Below, one piece after another: positions 20,432 to 29,303 of a DNA stretch of 64,000 nucleotides. The notes under the pieces were generated by a model. The model was not told the DNA's origin. It ran no database searches and saw only the letters and a list, made by a program, of their open reading frames with translations. A program made the translations under genes and the position numbers. Origin of the DNA: Hyphomicrobiales bacterium (lineage in GTDB: Bacteria > Pseudomonadota > Alphaproteobacteria > Rhizobiales > RI-29); NCBI GenBank assembly GCA_016125495.1, contig WGLQ01000014.1, positions 1 through 64,000 on the forward strand, written 5' to 3'. Every line of letters begins with the position of its first letter. Position 1 is the first letter of the stretch.

Positions 20432-23246
20432 TCACCGCCCACCGCCGCCCGCATCGATTTCACGCGCCTTCGCCACCATCATCGCGACCCTTGCGACCTC
20501 GTGAACGAGCGCCGGTTGCTCGCGCTGCCAGATTTTCACTTGCGCATCCATCGCCTCCCCGTTCCCTTGGCGGGTCCAGATCTGAAACGCCACCGCACCC
20601 ACGATCGCGGGGGGCACGGCGCCACTCGTCACCGCGCGGTCGGCGAAGGCGCGGACGGCCGCCTCGCCCTCGCTGGCGGCGATGAGGAAGAGCGTGCCGC
20701 GGAGGCAACGAACGAAGGCATCGATCATCTCGACCTCCATCGTCCCCTCGCCCTCGATCCGCCCCGGCGCCACCTCGGCGATCGCGCGCAGGAGCGCGCG
20801 CATGGCCACCACGTCGCGTCTCGCCTCGAAGGTAATGGCGAGGTTGAACGCCCCCTTCGCCCACTCGGTCCAGATCGCCTCGACGCCCGGCTCGCCCGCC
20901 CGCGCCTCGGCGACGGCGAAGAGGTCCCGGTGCAGGCGGCGTGCCTCGTCGAGGGTCTCGGGCTCCGCTTTGAGGCCGTAGAGGAGATTGTACGCCCCCT
21001 TCGCCCACTCGGTCCAGATCGCCTCGACGCCCGCCTCGCCCGCCCGCGCCTCGGCGACTTGCCACAGGTCCCTGTGCAGCGCCCGCGCCTCGTCGAGGGT
21101 CTCGGGCTGCGCCGCGAGCCCGTGGAGGAGGTTGTTCGCCCCCCCCCGCCCACTCGGTCCAGATCGCCTCGACGCTCGGCTCGCCCGCCCGCGCCTCGGC
21201 GACGGCGCGCACGCTCGCGAGGAACTGGCCGGCGTCGGCATTGGCGAGGAGCCGCCGTCCCTTGCCGAAGGTCTCGTAGGTCAACCCCACCCCGAGGCTC
21301 GCCCATTCCGCGAGGCCAAAGTCGTCCGTGGGCAGGGCCGGAGCTTCCCGCAAACCCGTGGTCGCCGCCTCGCCCGGCCAGTTGCGGTGGCAGCGCATGA
21401 CGAAGTCGAACATCTGCCGTGGCGCCGCCGCCCAGGCGGCATCGCGCAGGCCGGCGCGGTCGGCGTCAGTGAGTTTGCCGTCCGCGAGCACCTCCAGCGC
21501 GTGGTATTCGCCGACGATGTCCGGCTCGAGCCGGCCCGGCCCCTCGCCCGACGGCCGGCCGGTCATGACGGTGAAGGCCGCCGGGTGGCCGTCGACGTCC
21601 CAAGGGGCAATGAGTTTGGCGAGACGGCCGCCGGGGCCGGCGAGCGCATCGACCTCGCCGACTGTCAAACCGCCCGCCATGGTCGCGACGGCGAGGAGCC
21701 GTTCGTCCTTCCTGGTCGCACCGGCCGGGCGCCAGTGGTTCTCGCGCCAGCGCCGGAGCGTCTCGGAGAGGAGCCTGGCCCGGTCGGTGATGGCGGCGAC
21801 GGGCTTGCCGGCTTCGATCTCCGCCCAGTTGGCATCGAGCGCGTCGGCGAGGAGCGCGGCAAAGAGCGGGCGGCGCTCGGGGTCGGTCTCGGTGAGCCGG
21901 GCTTCGAGCTTGTCGAACCCGAATTCCGCCACCCGCTCCTTGCCAAGGTACGCCTCGAAAATCGGCCCGACGTCATCGATCGGCGCGAGCGCGAGCGGGC
22001 CGGCGAAGGCGCCCTTCACCCCGACCCCCGAATTGCCGGCCGGCATGACGCGGTCCAGCCAGTCGCCGCCCGCCGCCTGCTCGATGAGGATCACGCGCAC
22101 CGGGGCGCCGAGCGCGCCGACACCTTCGTCCGCCCGCCGCGCCGCGAGTGCCTTGAGCATGCCCGCCACCGCCGCGCTCTCGCGGGCGGCATAGTCGACC
22201 ACCATGACGGTCGGGAACAGCGGCTGCCAGCGCGCCCAGTCCGGCTGGGCCGTGCCGTCGCCTGCGGCGGGCAGGAAGCCGGCGTGAACGCCGGCCTTGC
22301 GCAATCCGAGGATCAATTCGAGCGCGAGCCGGCTCTTGCCGGTCCCGCCCGCCCCGTGCACGAGCACCCAGGCGAGCGGGGCCTCGCCCGAGCAGAATTC
22401 GGCGAGCGCGGCGATCTCCTTCTCGCGGCCGTAGAAGGGCACCTTGCGCGCGCCATAGACGAAGCGGTTGGCCTCCGTCAGGTCCCAGGTGTTGGCGCGG
22501 AGGATCGGCGCGGTGCGGTCGACATCGCCGGCGCCGGGGGGCGGCGGGGGATCGAGCAGGAATCGGCGCGCGATGAGGCTCGCCGGATCGTCGGCCGAGG
22601 CGGGCCGGACGATCTCGACGTGGTCGCCCTCGACGGTTTCCGGGTGGGCGGCGAACTCGCCCGCTATGGCCGAGGTGCGGCTCACCCAGCGGTCCCGGCT
22701 CGCGGCGACGTGGCGGATGTGGACGTGGCCCGCGAGGCCGAGGCGCTCGGCGTCGCGGTTGACCGCCATCAGGAAGTCGCTGTCCGTCGCGAGCGCCGCC
22801 AGTTGCGGATGCATGGCCGCGAGCGGGTTGCTGGCCATCGCGGTGCCGAGGATCGGGCTCGCGTAGGTGAGGAGGCGGGTGACCGCGACGCCCTGGTTGG
22901 CGGCGAGCAGGTTGCAGAGCGCGCGCATGGCGATCGGCCCGCCCTGGCTGTGCGCGATGAGAGCGATCTCGGTGTAGTCGGCGTAGGTGGTGGTGAGGGC
23001 GGTTGCCAGCGTCTCGGCGATCGCGCCAGGGGTGGCCAGGCTGGCGCCGGGCAGCTTGCCGGTGGCGTATTGGAACCGCGCGAAGTCGTAGGCGGCGGTG
23101 ATGGCGTCGTCCGCCGCGAGGTGGCCGGCGAGCGCGTCCCAGATGGCGGGCGAGCTGTCGAAGCCGTGGATGAAGAGCGCGAGCTTGCGGCCCGCACCCA
23201 TCGCCGGCCGAAGCGCGTCCTCCCCCACCCCCGTCACGTCCGCCAT
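20432..23246 (-). CDS. STAND-type NTPase with alpha/beta-hydrolase head, frameshifted
   Basis: A large protein of about 937 residues if one base is removed from a nine-G run (coding strand) at 21139-21147; as written, the frame from the start instead ends at 20460 with a garbled tail. The head (about 1-235) is an alpha/beta hydrolase of the SERAC1-like type: LFIHGFDSSPAIWD, nucleophile Ser100 in IAHSQGGP, and likely catalytic His209 in GDHVEIVRP. Next is a P-loop NTPase (FYGREKEI, Walker A HGAGGTGKS about 297-305, Walker B TVMVVDYA), then about 48-residue helical repeats containing EAIWTEWAKGA. The architecture fits STAND signalling or defence proteins, where the C-terminal repeats sense and the head acts; this role is inference. 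The ATG at 23246 follows GGGGGAG. Repeat blocks lie on both sides. Confidence 0.75.
21139..21147. repeat. C9 homopolymer tract causing a frameshift
   Basis: Nine consecutive C on the plus strand (G9 in the coding strand) inside the STAND gene. The equivalent positions in the next two internal repeats have eight bases (GAAGGGGG), and removing one base restores the reading WAGGANNLLHG, matching WAKGAYNLLYG in the neighbouring repeat. It could be a sequencing error, a phase-variable tract or a slippage site. Confidence 0.85.
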
Positions 23247-23394
23247 GCCGCCGGCTCCCCCGTTCGCAACGCCGGCCGGTGCCTCGGCCGGCGGCGCCCC
23301 CGAACGGCGATCATGTTGTATCGCCAGACGCCGTTCAAGTGCACAGGGGTCACAGGGCGACCGAGCGGTGGCACGGCGCCGTGTCACCCGTTCC

Positions 23395-23446
23395 CGACCC
23401 CGGATCAGCAGCGCGTCATTTCATGCCGCGCAGCATCCGGGGATCG
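23395..23446. repeat. Palindromic repeat block 2 (one diverged B element)
   Basis: A single B-type hairpin lies upstream of the STAND gene start: CCCCGGATCAGCAGCGCG paired with CGCGCAGCATCCGGGG around TCATTTCATG. The outer arms match other B elements exactly, while the inner stem differs on both sides in a compensatory way. It is between the divergent side of the STAND gene and the 3' end of the cupin gene. Confidence 0.85.
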
Positions 23447-23471
23447 TGAGGGAGGCACCCCCGCCAAGCCC

Positions 23472-24248
23472 TCAGGCGAGGATGCAGTAGATCTTCTTGA
23501 CCGGCACGCTGCTGCGCCAGCCGTAGGAACAGCCGCGCGGAGCGAACAGCGTCTCGCCGGGGCCGGCCGTCCATTCCCCTCCCCGCCCGTCGAAGAGCGT
23601 CACTTCGCCTTCGAGGATGTGCATCAGCTCGTTGCGCGAGAACGAGGCTTCCGTGCGCTGCATCGGCGCGCTCTGCCAGAGCCCGATCGAGAGCCGGCCG
23701 CAGGGCGAATCGTAGAGCCCGACGGAGCGCTGCCACTCCGGAACGCGGATGAAAATCTTGGGGTCGATCGTCTCGTCGTCGGCGAGCGGGGTTTTCGTGT
23801 CGATGCGCAGCGGCATGGCGGGCGCGGCGACCGGGGCGGCGCCGACCGGCTTCCAGATGAAGAAGACCTTGGCGATCGGCCCCGTCTGCTGCCAAGCGGC
23901 GGCACGCCCGCGCGGGATGTGGAAGCACTCGCCCGCCCGATAGCTCTCGGCGATGCCGGGGCCCGTCTCGACCGTGACGCCGCCCTCGAGCAGGATCATG
24001 AACTCCTCGCTCGACCAGGGCTCGCGCCGCCCCGTCATCGGGCTCGCGTGCCAGACACCGACGGAAAGCCCCTCGGCCTCGTCCTCGTGGATCATGTAGC
24101 CCTTCTGGCGCCCCTCGCCGGCAATGAGCGTGGCCGGATCCCAGGGGCCCCAGTCCTCGAGGCGCCCGCCAGGGCCTTTCGGTGCGACCTTGGCGATCGA
24201 GCGAACGGCGGCGGGGCTGCTGGCGGGCGCGGTTGCGGGCATGCTCAT
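23472..24248 (-). CDS. Double cupin (DUF861/EutQ-like) protein
   Basis: A 258-residue cytoplasmic protein made of two cupin folds. The first (about 35-130) has EEFMILLEGGVTVETGPG and AGECFHIPRGRAAAWQQTG; the second (about 165-258) has NELMHILEGEVTLFDGRGG and PGETLFAPRGCSYGWRSS. This pattern is that of the DUF861/(S)-ureidoglycine aminohydrolase-like cupins, but the substrate cannot be told and metal ligands are not fully conserved. GAGGAGCC precedes the ATG. It ends 25 bases from repeat block 2. It is co-oriented with the cytochrome gene 86 bases upstream, with no clear functional link. Confidence 0.75.
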   Translation of the reverse strand: MSMPATAPASSPAAVRSIAKVAPKGPGGRLEDWGPWDPATLIAGEGRQKGYMIHEDEAEGLSVGVWHASPMTGRREPWSSEEFMILLEGGVTVETGPGIAESYRAGECFHIPRGRAAAWQQTGPIAKVFFIWKPVGAAPVAAPAMPLRIDTKTPLADDETIDPKIFIRVPEWQRSVGLYDSPCGRLSIGLWQSAPMQRTEASFSRNELMHILEGEVTLFDGRGGEWTAGPGETLFAPRGCSYGWRSSVPVKKIYCILA

Positions 24249-24334
24249 GGGCGGCTCCTCTCGGGCAACGAAACGGTTGGCGAGACATTAGCCGCTCGTG
24301 GGCGGTTCGCCCAGCGCCGAGGCCGACGTCGGGC

Positions 24335-24751
24335 TCAGGACGGCTGCGGCGCGTTGAGCGGCTTCTTGTCCTCACCCGGCTCGAGAAGCGGCTCGGCATC
24401 ACCCGGCCGCAGGCTGTCGAGATAGGAGATGACGTCCATGATCTCGGCCTTCGTCAGGTGCGTGTCGAGCATCGGGGGATGCGGCAGCACGATCGAGGCC
24501 ATGATGCCTTCGACGGTCTGGCCCGGCTTGTTGGCGATCGCGGGAAAGGTCGGCACGCCCGAGGGAAGCGGTCGGGTGTCCTCGTCGCCGAGCGCGTGGC
24601 AGACGGCACAGGCGCGCTGGGCGACCTCATAACCCCGAACGGGGTCGGGCTTGAGCTGTCCGACCGCCTCGCCGGCAAGGGCCGACGCCTGCCCGAGCGC
24701 GACGAGGATCGCCAGCGCGGTTGCCAGTCGATCGAGTTGCAGGCGCATCAT
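24335..24751 (-). CDS. Exported c-type cytochrome
   Basis: Small monohaem cytochrome c of 138 residues. It has a Sec signal peptide (LATALAILVALGQASALAGE) and the haem-attachment site CAVCH at about residue 48, with a distal Met ligand probably in HPPMLDTHLTKAEIMDVISYL. It is periplasmic by prediction. The C-terminus is charged and low-complexity. Two adjacent ATG codons make the start ambiguous by one residue. No electron-transfer partner is adjacent; the divergent neighbour is a GNAT enzyme. Confidence 0.88.
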   Translation of the reverse strand: MMRLQLDRLATALAILVALGQASALAGEAVGQLKPDPVRGYEVAQRACAVCHALGDEDTRPLPSGVPTFPAIANKPGQTVEGIMASIVLPHPPMLDTHLTKAEIMDVISYLDSLRPGDAEPLLEPGEDKKPLNAPQPS

Positions 24752-24911
24752 CGGACCCTCGTTCGCTTGCCACAGTTCAAGGTGAGGTTAGCAGACCGGC
24801 TGGCGGTGCGCGATGATCTGGGTCAATCCGCGCAATCGCGTCTCGCCCTCGCATTCGGCAAGCAGTCAGCACCGGACCGGCCGCACGTGCTGAACCGCGA
24901 AAGGCGCCGCA

Positions 24912-25733
24912 ATGGAGACCATCGACCTCGCCACCTTCCAGGTCCGCCACGGGGCCGCGCTGCGCGCCGACCCCGTCCGCCACAATGTCGCACTCGCCTG
25001 TTTGGAGATGGTCCGAAGGGCGAGCAATCCGCAGGCGGCCCGGCTCTGGTCGTTCGCCCCGGATGGCGGGCGCTGCGCCCTGGCCCTGCCGACCCACAAC
25101 ATCGTTCTCTGCGACGTCGAGCAAGGCGATTGCGAGGCGCTGGCAGCCGGGACGCTGGGCAATGGCCACAAAGGCGTCGTCGGCCCGCACGAGACCGCCG
25201 CATGGTTCGTTGCCGCCGCCACCACGGCCGGCGATCGGTACGCCCCGCCGATGCGCCAGATGATCCATCGGCTCGAAGGCGCGCCCCGCTATCCGGAGTG
25301 TCCGGGCGAGGCCCGCATCGCCGGACCTGACGACCTCGACCGCGTCCACGAGTGGATCCATGCCTTCGGGCGCGAAGCCGTCCCCGGCGACACGCCCCCG
25401 TTGCGCGAGAACGTCCTGGTGCGGATCGGCGAGGGCCGTTTCATGCTCTGGATCGTCGACGGCGAACCGGTTTCGCTCTGCGGCATCGCGCGCCACGTCC
25501 CCGGAGCGACCGCGCTCGCCCCGGTCTATACGCCACCCGAGCTGCGCGGGCGGGGCTACGCCGGTGCGGTGACCGCCGCCTCGTCCGAACGCGCCCATGC
25601 CGACGGCGGCGGCGAAGTCTGCCTCTACACCGACCTCGCCAACCCCGCCTCCAATCGCTGCTACGCCAGGATCGGTTTCGTGCCGTACTGCCCGGCCCGC
25701 CACTACTGGCGACAAAGCAGCCGAAATGAATGA
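24912..25733 (+). CDS. GNAT-family N-acetyltransferase
   Basis: A 273-residue protein whose C-terminal half carries the acetyl-CoA-binding GNAT core: TALAPVYTPPELRGRGYAGA (motif A with the RGxGxA-type pyrophosphate loop) and LYTDLANPASNRCYARIGFV (motif B). The N-terminal half is a less conserved domain that often precedes this GNAT type. The substrate is unknown. AAAGG lies upstream of the ATG. The caspase-like gene follows on the same strand after 139 bases. Confidence 0.85.
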   Translation: METIDLATFQVRHGAALRADPVRHNVALACLEMVRRASNPQAARLWSFAPDGGRCALALPTHNIVLCDVEQGDCEALAAGTLGNGHKGVVGPHETAAWFVAAATTAGDRYAPPMRQMIHRLEGAPRYPECPGEARIAGPDDLDRVHEWIHAFGREAVPGDTPPLRENVLVRIGEGRFMLWIVDGEPVSLCGIARHVPGATALAPVYTPPELRGRGYAGAVTAASSERAHADGGGEVCLYTDLANPASNRCYARIGFVPYCPARHYWRQSSRNE

Positions 25734-25872
25734 CTTGCTGACCATCCAAGACCGCAGTCCGGAACCGATGAACGCCCGGCAAGCCGTGACATCCCCAATC
25801 ATTCGCGCCACAATGGTCTGGATGATCCAGTCATGCGGGGTCGACGAGGCTCAATCAACCAGGAGGCGGACG

Positions 25873-27729
25873 ATGATCGTTGCGCTGCGACACATGCTGG
25901 GTGCGGTAGCGGGTGCACTCGGGCTGCTTGCCGCGACCGCGCTCTCGGCCAATGCTGAAAAGTTCGCCATCGTCGTCGCGATCGAGGACTACCAGTTCAC
26001 CGAGGACGTCGCCTACGCCAAGGCCGATGCCGACGCCATCGAGGACCTCCTGGTCAACGTGCACGGCGTGCCCCGCGCCAATGTCACGCGCCTCGACAAT
26101 GCTTCGCTCGCCGGCTTGCGCTCGCTGTTCGGCGATGCCGGCGCACCCGGTCGCATCGGTGGCTTCGTGCGTCCCGGGGCGAGCGAACTCTATGTCTACT
26201 TCGCCGGTCACGGCTCGCGCGAGGTGACGGGAGCGGCGCTTTCATCGACCCCGTACCTCCTGGCGAGCGATACCGATCCGACGGCGCTGCGCACCACGGG
26301 CTATTCACTCGACGGCCTCGTTTCGCAGCTGCGCGACCTGCGCGCGCGGGTGATGCCGGAGGGGCAGGTGACCCTGATCCTCGAGAGCTGCTTTTCCGGA
26401 CGCTCCAACGCCGGCGAACTGGTGACCGGGCGCAGCGCCCCCCTGCACGGCCAGCCCGTCGTCGTCTCGAGCCGGCTCGGCGAGAAGGTCGACGGCATAT
26501 CCATTCTGGCGGCCGCCCAGGGCGACGAGTACGCCGTCTGGGATACCCAGCACGGCATGAGCGTCTTCACCGACGCCCTGGTCGCCGGTCTCTATGGGGA
26601 AGCCGACGATCCGCAGTTCGGTGGCGACGGCGATGGGACCATCGCGACCGCCGAACTCGAACGTTTCGTTCTCGCGCGCATCGCCCGGCGGCTCGATGTC
26701 GTGGCGCCGGGAACGCGCCAGACCCCCGACTTCCTCACCCCCAACGAGGTGCTTCTCGAGCGCTCGCCCGCCCGCGAGGGCCGCTCCTGGGTGGATGCGG
26801 TGAAGCGGCGCCACTCCGAGACCATCAAGGCCACGCTGCTGCTCGCCGAGCCCGAGGAAGAGGCGATGGCCGAGTACCTGCGCACGTGCCTCTACTGCCC
26901 ACGCAAGGATGAATTGAGCGGCCAGTTGTCGAGCATGCGCGAGCGCGCACAGATCTGTTCGGTCGAGGAGACAACGAGCCAAACCCTGCTCGCAACCGGC
27001 AGTGCCGGCCAGATCGAAGCCTTCCTCGGCGCCTGCACATGCTGCGCGCGGCGCGCCGAGTTGCAACGCCGCCAACGGGAGCAGAGCCGGCTCGCCGCCC
27101 GTACGCCTGCGCCCTCGACACCCGTTGCCCCCCCGGTGCCGGCACAGAGCCCGAGCAACCCACAGCTCTCGAGCCTGGAGGACGGAGCGGACGATGACGA
27201 CTCCGGTCGCGGTCGAGGGCGTGGTCGCGGGCGCGGCGGCGACGATGCCAGGACGCGCTCGGACCGCAGCGCCGATCTCGCGGACTTGACACGGCGACTG
27301 CAGGCCGAACTCGTACGCCACGGCTGCCTCACCGGCTCGGTCGACGGCCAGTGGGGCCCGGCCAGCTCGCGCGCCCTCCAGTCGTTCGCCAAGGCGACCA
27401 AACGTAGGCTCGACCTCGTGCGGCCGAGCGAGGCGGCCCTCGAGGCGGCAGAGGCCGAGAACAATCGCGTCTGCGCGTCGGCCACGGCCGTGCGCAGTGC
27501 TCCCGCCGAACCGAGGCCGGCGGTCAACCAACCATCGATCGGCTACCAGCCCGCCTACCAGGCGCCACGCACATCCGCCGGCGCCCCGGCCGCACCGCGC
27601 AGTAGCGGTGGCGTCAGTGGCGCATTCACCGCACCGGTGCTCAACTGCCGCACGCTCTGCGCCAACCGCGTGGGCAGCGCCTATGCCCAGTGCGTCGGCG
27701 AGAGCCGCCAGCGGGGCATCTGCCACTGA
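25873..27729 (+). CDS. Exported caspase-fold peptidase with C-terminal peptidoglycan-binding-like domain
   Basis: A 618-residue protein with a Sec signal peptide (cleavage near SANAEK, residue 29) and a metacaspase-like peptidase C14 domain at about 30-260. The catalytic dyad is visible as His113 in YFAGHGSRE and Cys173 in LILESCFSGRS. Two imperfect cysteine-containing segments follow (YLRTCLYCPRKDELSGQL and FLGACTCCARRAEL), then a Pro-rich and Arg-Gly-rich low-complexity region. A domain at about 466-530 (LQAELVRHGCLTGSVDGQWG) resembles PG_binding_1. A cysteine-rich C-terminus ends the protein. The ATG at 25873 has AGGAGG six bases upstream; the open frame extends to 25597 but overlaps the GNAT gene. 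Extracytoplasmic location is inferred. Substrates are unknown; alphaproteobacterial caspase homologues are common but poorly characterised. Confidence 0.85.
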   Translation: MIVALRHMLGAVAGALGLLAATALSANAEKFAIVVAIEDYQFTEDVAYAKADADAIEDLLVNVHGVPRANVTRLDNASLAGLRSLFGDAGAPGRIGGFVRPGASELYVYFAGHGSREVTGAALSSTPYLLASDTDPTALRTTGYSLDGLVSQLRDLRARVMPEGQVTLILESCFSGRSNAGELVTGRSAPLHGQPVVVSSRLGEKVDGISILAAAQGDEYAVWDTQHGMSVFTDALVAGLYGEADDPQFGGDGDGTIATAELERFVLARIARRLDVVAPGTRQTPDFLTPNEVLLERSPAREGRSWVDAVKRRHSETIKATLLLAEPEEEAMAEYLRTCLYCPRKDELSGQLSSMRERAQICSVEETTSQTLLATGSAGQIEAFLGACTCCARRAELQRRQREQSRLAARTPAPSTPVAPPVPAQSPSNPQLSSLEDGADDDDSGRGRGRGRGRGGDDARTRSDRSADLADLTRRLQAELVRHGCLTGSVDGQWGPASSRALQSFAKATKRRLDLVRPSEAALEAAEAENNRVCASATAVRSAPAEPRPAVNQPSIGYQPAYQAPRTSAGAPAAPRSSGGVSGAFTAPVLNCRTLCANRVGSAYAQCVGESRQRGICH

Positions 27730-27993
27730 GTGGAGGAAATGTCGACGGCCCGTGCCGCGCGGTCACGGGGCTGCAACAGCCGGTCGCTAGCGTCGTCATG
27801 TGAGATCGCCGCCCGACGGAAGAAAACCGAGAGGCCGGCGCGCAACACCTGGAGGAGAGACGATGACCGGTTCGCCATTTTTTCGCCTCGAGGCGCGGCC
27901 GCGACCGACCCAAGCCGATCTTGCCGTTCCACTTGTCGAGCCGAGGGGCGCCCCCCGAACCGTCCCGATCAACCCCAGGAAAGGACACCCAGC

Positions 27994-29094
27994 ATGCTGA
28001 AGCACCTCCTCACGGCGGCGGCGATCTCCGTCGCCTCGATCGCCTCGGCGGTCGCCACCGCCGAGGCCCAAACCGTCAAGGTGCTCATCCTCCAGAACGA
28101 CGAGGACGAGCTTTCCCTCCAGTCCAACAACCGCATCCAGCGCGCGGTGCTGAATGTCTTCCAGCAGAATCTGCACGCCCCGGCCGTCCTCAGCGAGTTC
28201 GGCAAGTACGGTATCCAGGGCGCCGACGTCTACGACGAGAGCATTTTCCTCGACGTGTTCTCGCGCGACCCCAACAAACGTCGCAACAAGGCGCAGCTTA
28301 TCCGCACCGCCGAGCTCGCTGCCAATCCGGTGATCGACGTCATCGTCCTCTATACGCTCTATGCGCGGGCGGTCGAGGACCCGTACATCAAGGTGCCGAA
28401 GCTCCTCATGTCGCTGAACTACGAGGTGCTGGACGTCAAATCGAAGCGCTATTTCGGCGGAGACAATCTCGATCTGACGCGCACGGGCTCGCCGCTGACC
28501 GGCTGCGCCACGCACCTCAACGGAACACCGCCGGACGCCTACTGCGTGCAGGAACTCGTCTCGACGCACGGCGAGCGCCTCGCGCGTGATGCGGGCAATG
28601 CCATCGCGCTGCGCCTTGCCGCGCTCATCGGACCGCACTACTCGGCCGCCCACACCGGCCAGAGCGGCTATTCCGACACCGCCGGCAAGTCCGATGAACT
28701 CGGCGGCGGAGCCGCGACCGGCGGCCACGCCTCGGCCAACGGCGCGATTTCGGCGGACGGGACCATCGGCGGCGACGTCGTCAACGCGGTGACGCCCGGC
28801 CACGAGGCCTGCCCGAACATCCCGACGACGTTCATCGTCACCTTCGAGGGCTTCACGCCTTCGCAGATGACCTTCCTCGAGGGCAACCTCGCACAGTGGA
28901 AGTGCGCGCTCGATCTCGATGCGGTCGGCCAGTCACTGGCGAACGCGAGCTACGAGTACAAGACGAAAGCCAACGCCGCCCAGGCGATGCGCTCCATCCG
29001 CTTCATCCTCGACTACATGGGGGTGCACGCCGAGATCAAGCCGCAGAGCGGAAACGAGGTTCTGGTGCGGGCCTTCGGCCTGCGCAGCAACTGA
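27994..29094 (+). CDS. Exported protein of unknown function (caspase neighbour)
   Basis: I do not recognise a named family. The 366-residue product starts with a signal peptide (LLTAAAISVASIASAVATAEAQ). Next comes an alpha/beta-looking region (VKVLILQNDEDELSLQSNNR; PVIDVIVLYTLYARAVEDPY; KVPKLLMSLNYEVLDV) that loosely recalls outer-membrane FlgO/CsgG-type domains. After a Gly/Ala/His-rich linker (about 205-255), a C-terminal module begins at FIVTFEGFTPSQMTFLEGNL. The start follows GGAAAGGACAC with a 5-base gap, the same leader as the next gene. It is 264 bases after the caspase gene, and a strong terminator at 29141-29172 ends its transcript. Export is likely; function is unknown. Confidence 0.75.
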   Translation: MLKHLLTAAAISVASIASAVATAEAQTVKVLILQNDEDELSLQSNNRIQRAVLNVFQQNLHAPAVLSEFGKYGIQGADVYDESIFLDVFSRDPNKRRNKAQLIRTAELAANPVIDVIVLYTLYARAVEDPYIKVPKLLMSLNYEVLDVKSKRYFGGDNLDLTRTGSPLTGCATHLNGTPPDAYCVQELVSTHGERLARDAGNAIALRLAALIGPHYSAAHTGQSGYSDTAGKSDELGGGAATGGHASANGAISADGTIGGDVVNAVTPGHEACPNIPTTFIVTFEGFTPSQMTFLEGNLAQWKCALDLDAVGQSLANASYEYKTKANAAQAMRSIRFILDYMGVHAEIKPQSGNEVLVRAFGLRSN

Positions 29095-29140
29095 CGACGA
29101 AGCGGGGCGGCGCTGCCACCAGCGAACGCCCCGCGGTCCT

Positions 29141-29172
29141 GCCGGTTCGGTTCGCCGAACCGGCCTTTTCTT
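29141..29172 (+). terminator. Intrinsic terminator after the 27994-29094 gene
   Basis: GCCGGTTCGG and CCGAACCGGC form a perfect 10-bp stem closed by a TTCG tetraloop (29141-29164), followed by CTTTTCTT. It lies 46 bases after the stop codon and is the clearest intrinsic terminator in the window. Confidence 0.85.
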
Positions 29173-29303
29173 CCACCACCCCCCAATCCATACTCCGCAC
29201 GCCGGCCCGACGTCCATGCGGTGCCGTCTCGAGCATGCGTGCCGGTGGCTGAATGGGACAGGTGACGACAACGATAGCAACCCGACGGGAAAGGACACAC
29301 TCA

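Noticed and set aside
20432-21241. Treating the C-terminal STAND part as a separate gene
   Set aside because: Its open frame begins inside the upstream coding region, has no ribosome site and continues the same repeat series once the homopolymer is corrected.
20988-24425. Very long plus-strand open frame (about 1145 codons) opposite the STAND and cupin genes
   Set aside because: The opposite strand has clear hydrolase, NTPase and cupin motifs; this frame has none and even crosses repeat block 2.
27746-27773. Terminator after the caspase gene (CCCGTG/CACGGG)
   Set aside because: The stem is short, the loop is nine bases and no T run follows. The evidence is insufficient.
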